Positions 62,722 through 64,000 of a DNA stretch of 64,000 bases are shown one piece after another. This stretch comes from Siphonodentalium dalli. Taxonomy: Eukaryota > Mollusca > Scaphopoda > Gadilida > Siphonodentaliidae. The first letter of the stretch is position 1. Every line of letters starts with the position of its first letter. The stretch is taken from positions 56,258,025-56,322,024 of the forward strand of contig CP136068.1 of the NCBI GenBank assembly GCA_032622095.1, read 5' to 3'. The translations under genes and the position numbers were made by a program. The notes beneath the pieces are model-generated. The model did no database searches. It was not told the origin of the DNA and saw only the letters and a program-made list of their open reading frames with translations.

Positions 62722-62887
62722 AGATGATGGCTCCCATTTATATATCACCCCGACGATCCATATGAAGTTTATGACGATCAGATGAGAGATATGACCTGTA
62801 GGGTGTGCTAACGGAAATTGTTGGACATACGAACGCATCCACATACGGACGGACGACAACCCATGGCAATAGTTCAAGTTGAGCTAA

Positions 62888-64000
62888 AAATTATGAATAA
62901 AATAAACATGGCTCTATGAATTATTGGTCTCTACTTGTTACTGAGTTACAATAACCACAGTATATTTTTGTCATAAAACACACTCACACCATGCATGGCT
63001 TCTTTTCTCTGACATATTCCGCAGCATGAACATAACATATAAACTTGGCCCATGCATTCAAGAAATAAATGTAGTGGGTGTGTGTGTTATTGTGGGATAA
63101 GGCGCTGTGGTCGTTGTGGCACATTGTGTGAACCGCGAAGTTAAAAGTGCCCACAACGACCACAGTACCGTACATTCATTTCTTATATATATATATCTTT
63201 TTGATGATTTATTCCCATAAAAAACTGAATGTATTGTTATTTATTTTCACAAAATCTTCCGAGAATTTGAGACTAGTCCACGCAGCACACTAAGTTAGCC
63301 AATACAAGATCCCCAAGCACTTAGCAACGATCAATCATGTCGTCGATATAAATAACTGGTTTCAGGTGCAATTCGGCTAAACTTTGAAAAGCACGGCCAA
63401 TTTTCTGCTAACCGCTTTTAGTGATTAGGTCAACAAATTGTGACGCCGTGTTCGTGTTACGGTCTGGGTTATTGGGGTATGAAATGGGTGACATAATTGG
63501 CAGTTGACCAATCACCGAACATGATTTAATGTAACACAGACGGGCTATGTAAATATATGCAGTTGAGTAATTTTTATCTTTAAAAAATGCCAAATCATGT
63601 CCTATGACCCAAGAAGTGTTTGACGGTAAATTAAATACATATAGTATGCATGGGCGCTAGGCGGTTGTATCCGGAATAAATTGGTTTTAAAAATCCGTTT
63701 TTGTCTCCAAATGTGCGGACTGGCTTGCTGAACAAAATCCGCTTTAAGGAAAATTCCCAATTCAACATCGCGTCCAAAATGGCAGTTGGTATCGGGAAAA
63801 CTGGGTAGGTAGGTGCACCAATTAATGCCAAATTTTTAATAAATTCATGATCTACAACGTGTTCCCAGTTTATAGCGGAATTTACAAAACGAGTCAAGTA
63901 AATTAGGTCTGGGCTGAACCTTTGATATATTATATTTAGTACATGATCCAAAATCTCGATAAAACATACTTAAATGAACAAATGGGGCGTGAACGTAACA
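62888..64000. other. Right end of the window: no gene recognised, one strong hairpin
   Basis: The only clear structure is an inverted repeat at 63,105-63,165: CTGTGGTCGTTGTGG-CAC, 25-base loop, GTG-C-CCACAACGACCACAG. Minus-strand open frames at 63,408-63,593 and 63,631-63,951 (61 and 106 codons) have no recognised family; the second overlaps phrases (AAAATCCGCTTT, AAAATGGCAGTTGG) that recur near 56,566 and 56,766, so a repeat origin is more likely. Confidence 0.5.

Larger units (their letters stand above)
60611..62887 (+). mobile_element. HINE/pearl-like element 4 with nested insertions
   Basis: Left end AATGAAAGTGCCAATGACTC with a decayed palindrome and, after a short insertion, TCTCAACTTGGAAA. 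Right end GGACGACAACCCATGGCAAT, AGTTCAAGTTGAGCTAAAAA (AAGTTGAGCTA at 62,876-62,886). Monomers of the ATCCAAGATGG family lie at about 61,077, 62,200, 62,374, 62,523 and 62,660. The element is interrupted by a TTAA foldback (61,150-61,627). Open frames such as 60,981-61,355 and 62,357-62,737 read through repeats and show no domain. Confidence 0.55.

Noticed and set aside
63631-63951. 106-codon minus-strand frame at the right edge
   Set aside because: No domain is recognised and it contains phrases repeated near 56.6-56.8 kb. It might be a partial exon, but nothing supports that.

Overview
This is AT-rich, intron-bearing, repeat-saturated eukaryotic DNA. I read it as a metazoan, most likely a marine bivalve mollusc. 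The reasons are the one recognisable gene (an animal chondroitin synthase-family gene with consensus GT-AG splice sites) and dispersed families of a bivalve style: ~164-bp tandem monomers inside short elements, ACGGACGAC/CAGACAGAC tracts and foldback elements. The species assignment is an inference.

Layout. (1) 1-34,569 is one uninterrupted minisatellite, open at the left window edge. It is made of a 17-bp core (ACTCATAAGTAAAKTAC) and a 24-bp version carrying a 7-bp tail (ATCTACC). Rare point variants recur at fixed offsets (1,852, 2,024, 2,780, 3,876, 6,656 and others), so the array grew by recent kilobase-scale block duplication as well as monomer by monomer. (2) 34,702-34,830 (minus) is a small exon and 52,491-53,198 (minus) is the first coding exon of the same gene. 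It is a homolog of chondroitin polymerizing factor (CHPF/CHPF2), a type II Golgi protein of glycosaminoglycan synthesis. The junction is phase 0 and the two peptides join into one continuous family match. The later exons must lie left of the window, so the giant array sits in (or directly after the start of) intron 2, beginning only about 132 bp from the exon 2 donor. (3) Intron 1 (34,831-52,490, 17.7 kb) is almost entirely mobile and foldback DNA: three HINE/pearl-like elements with 164-bp internal repeats, a 5.2-kb hAT-like insertion with an 8-bp target duplication, a 2.4-kb nested palindrome, a near-identical 2.2-kb tandem duplication that starts at the palindrome tip, GGTCC-rich elements, a TIR element and two foldback elements. 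(4) 53,199-64,000 is the 5' flank of the gene. It holds a GC-rich retroposon-like fragment, a ~4.7-kb inverted-repeat structure that encloses two head-to-head arrays of a 21-bp minisatellite, a fourth HINE-like element with a nested TTAA foldback, and two long poly-G runs.

Only one protein-coding gene can be supported. Nearly all other open frames are by-products of repeats. No rRNA, tRNA or CRISPR was found. Assignments of repeats to transposon classes rest on termini seen by eye and were not checked against any library.
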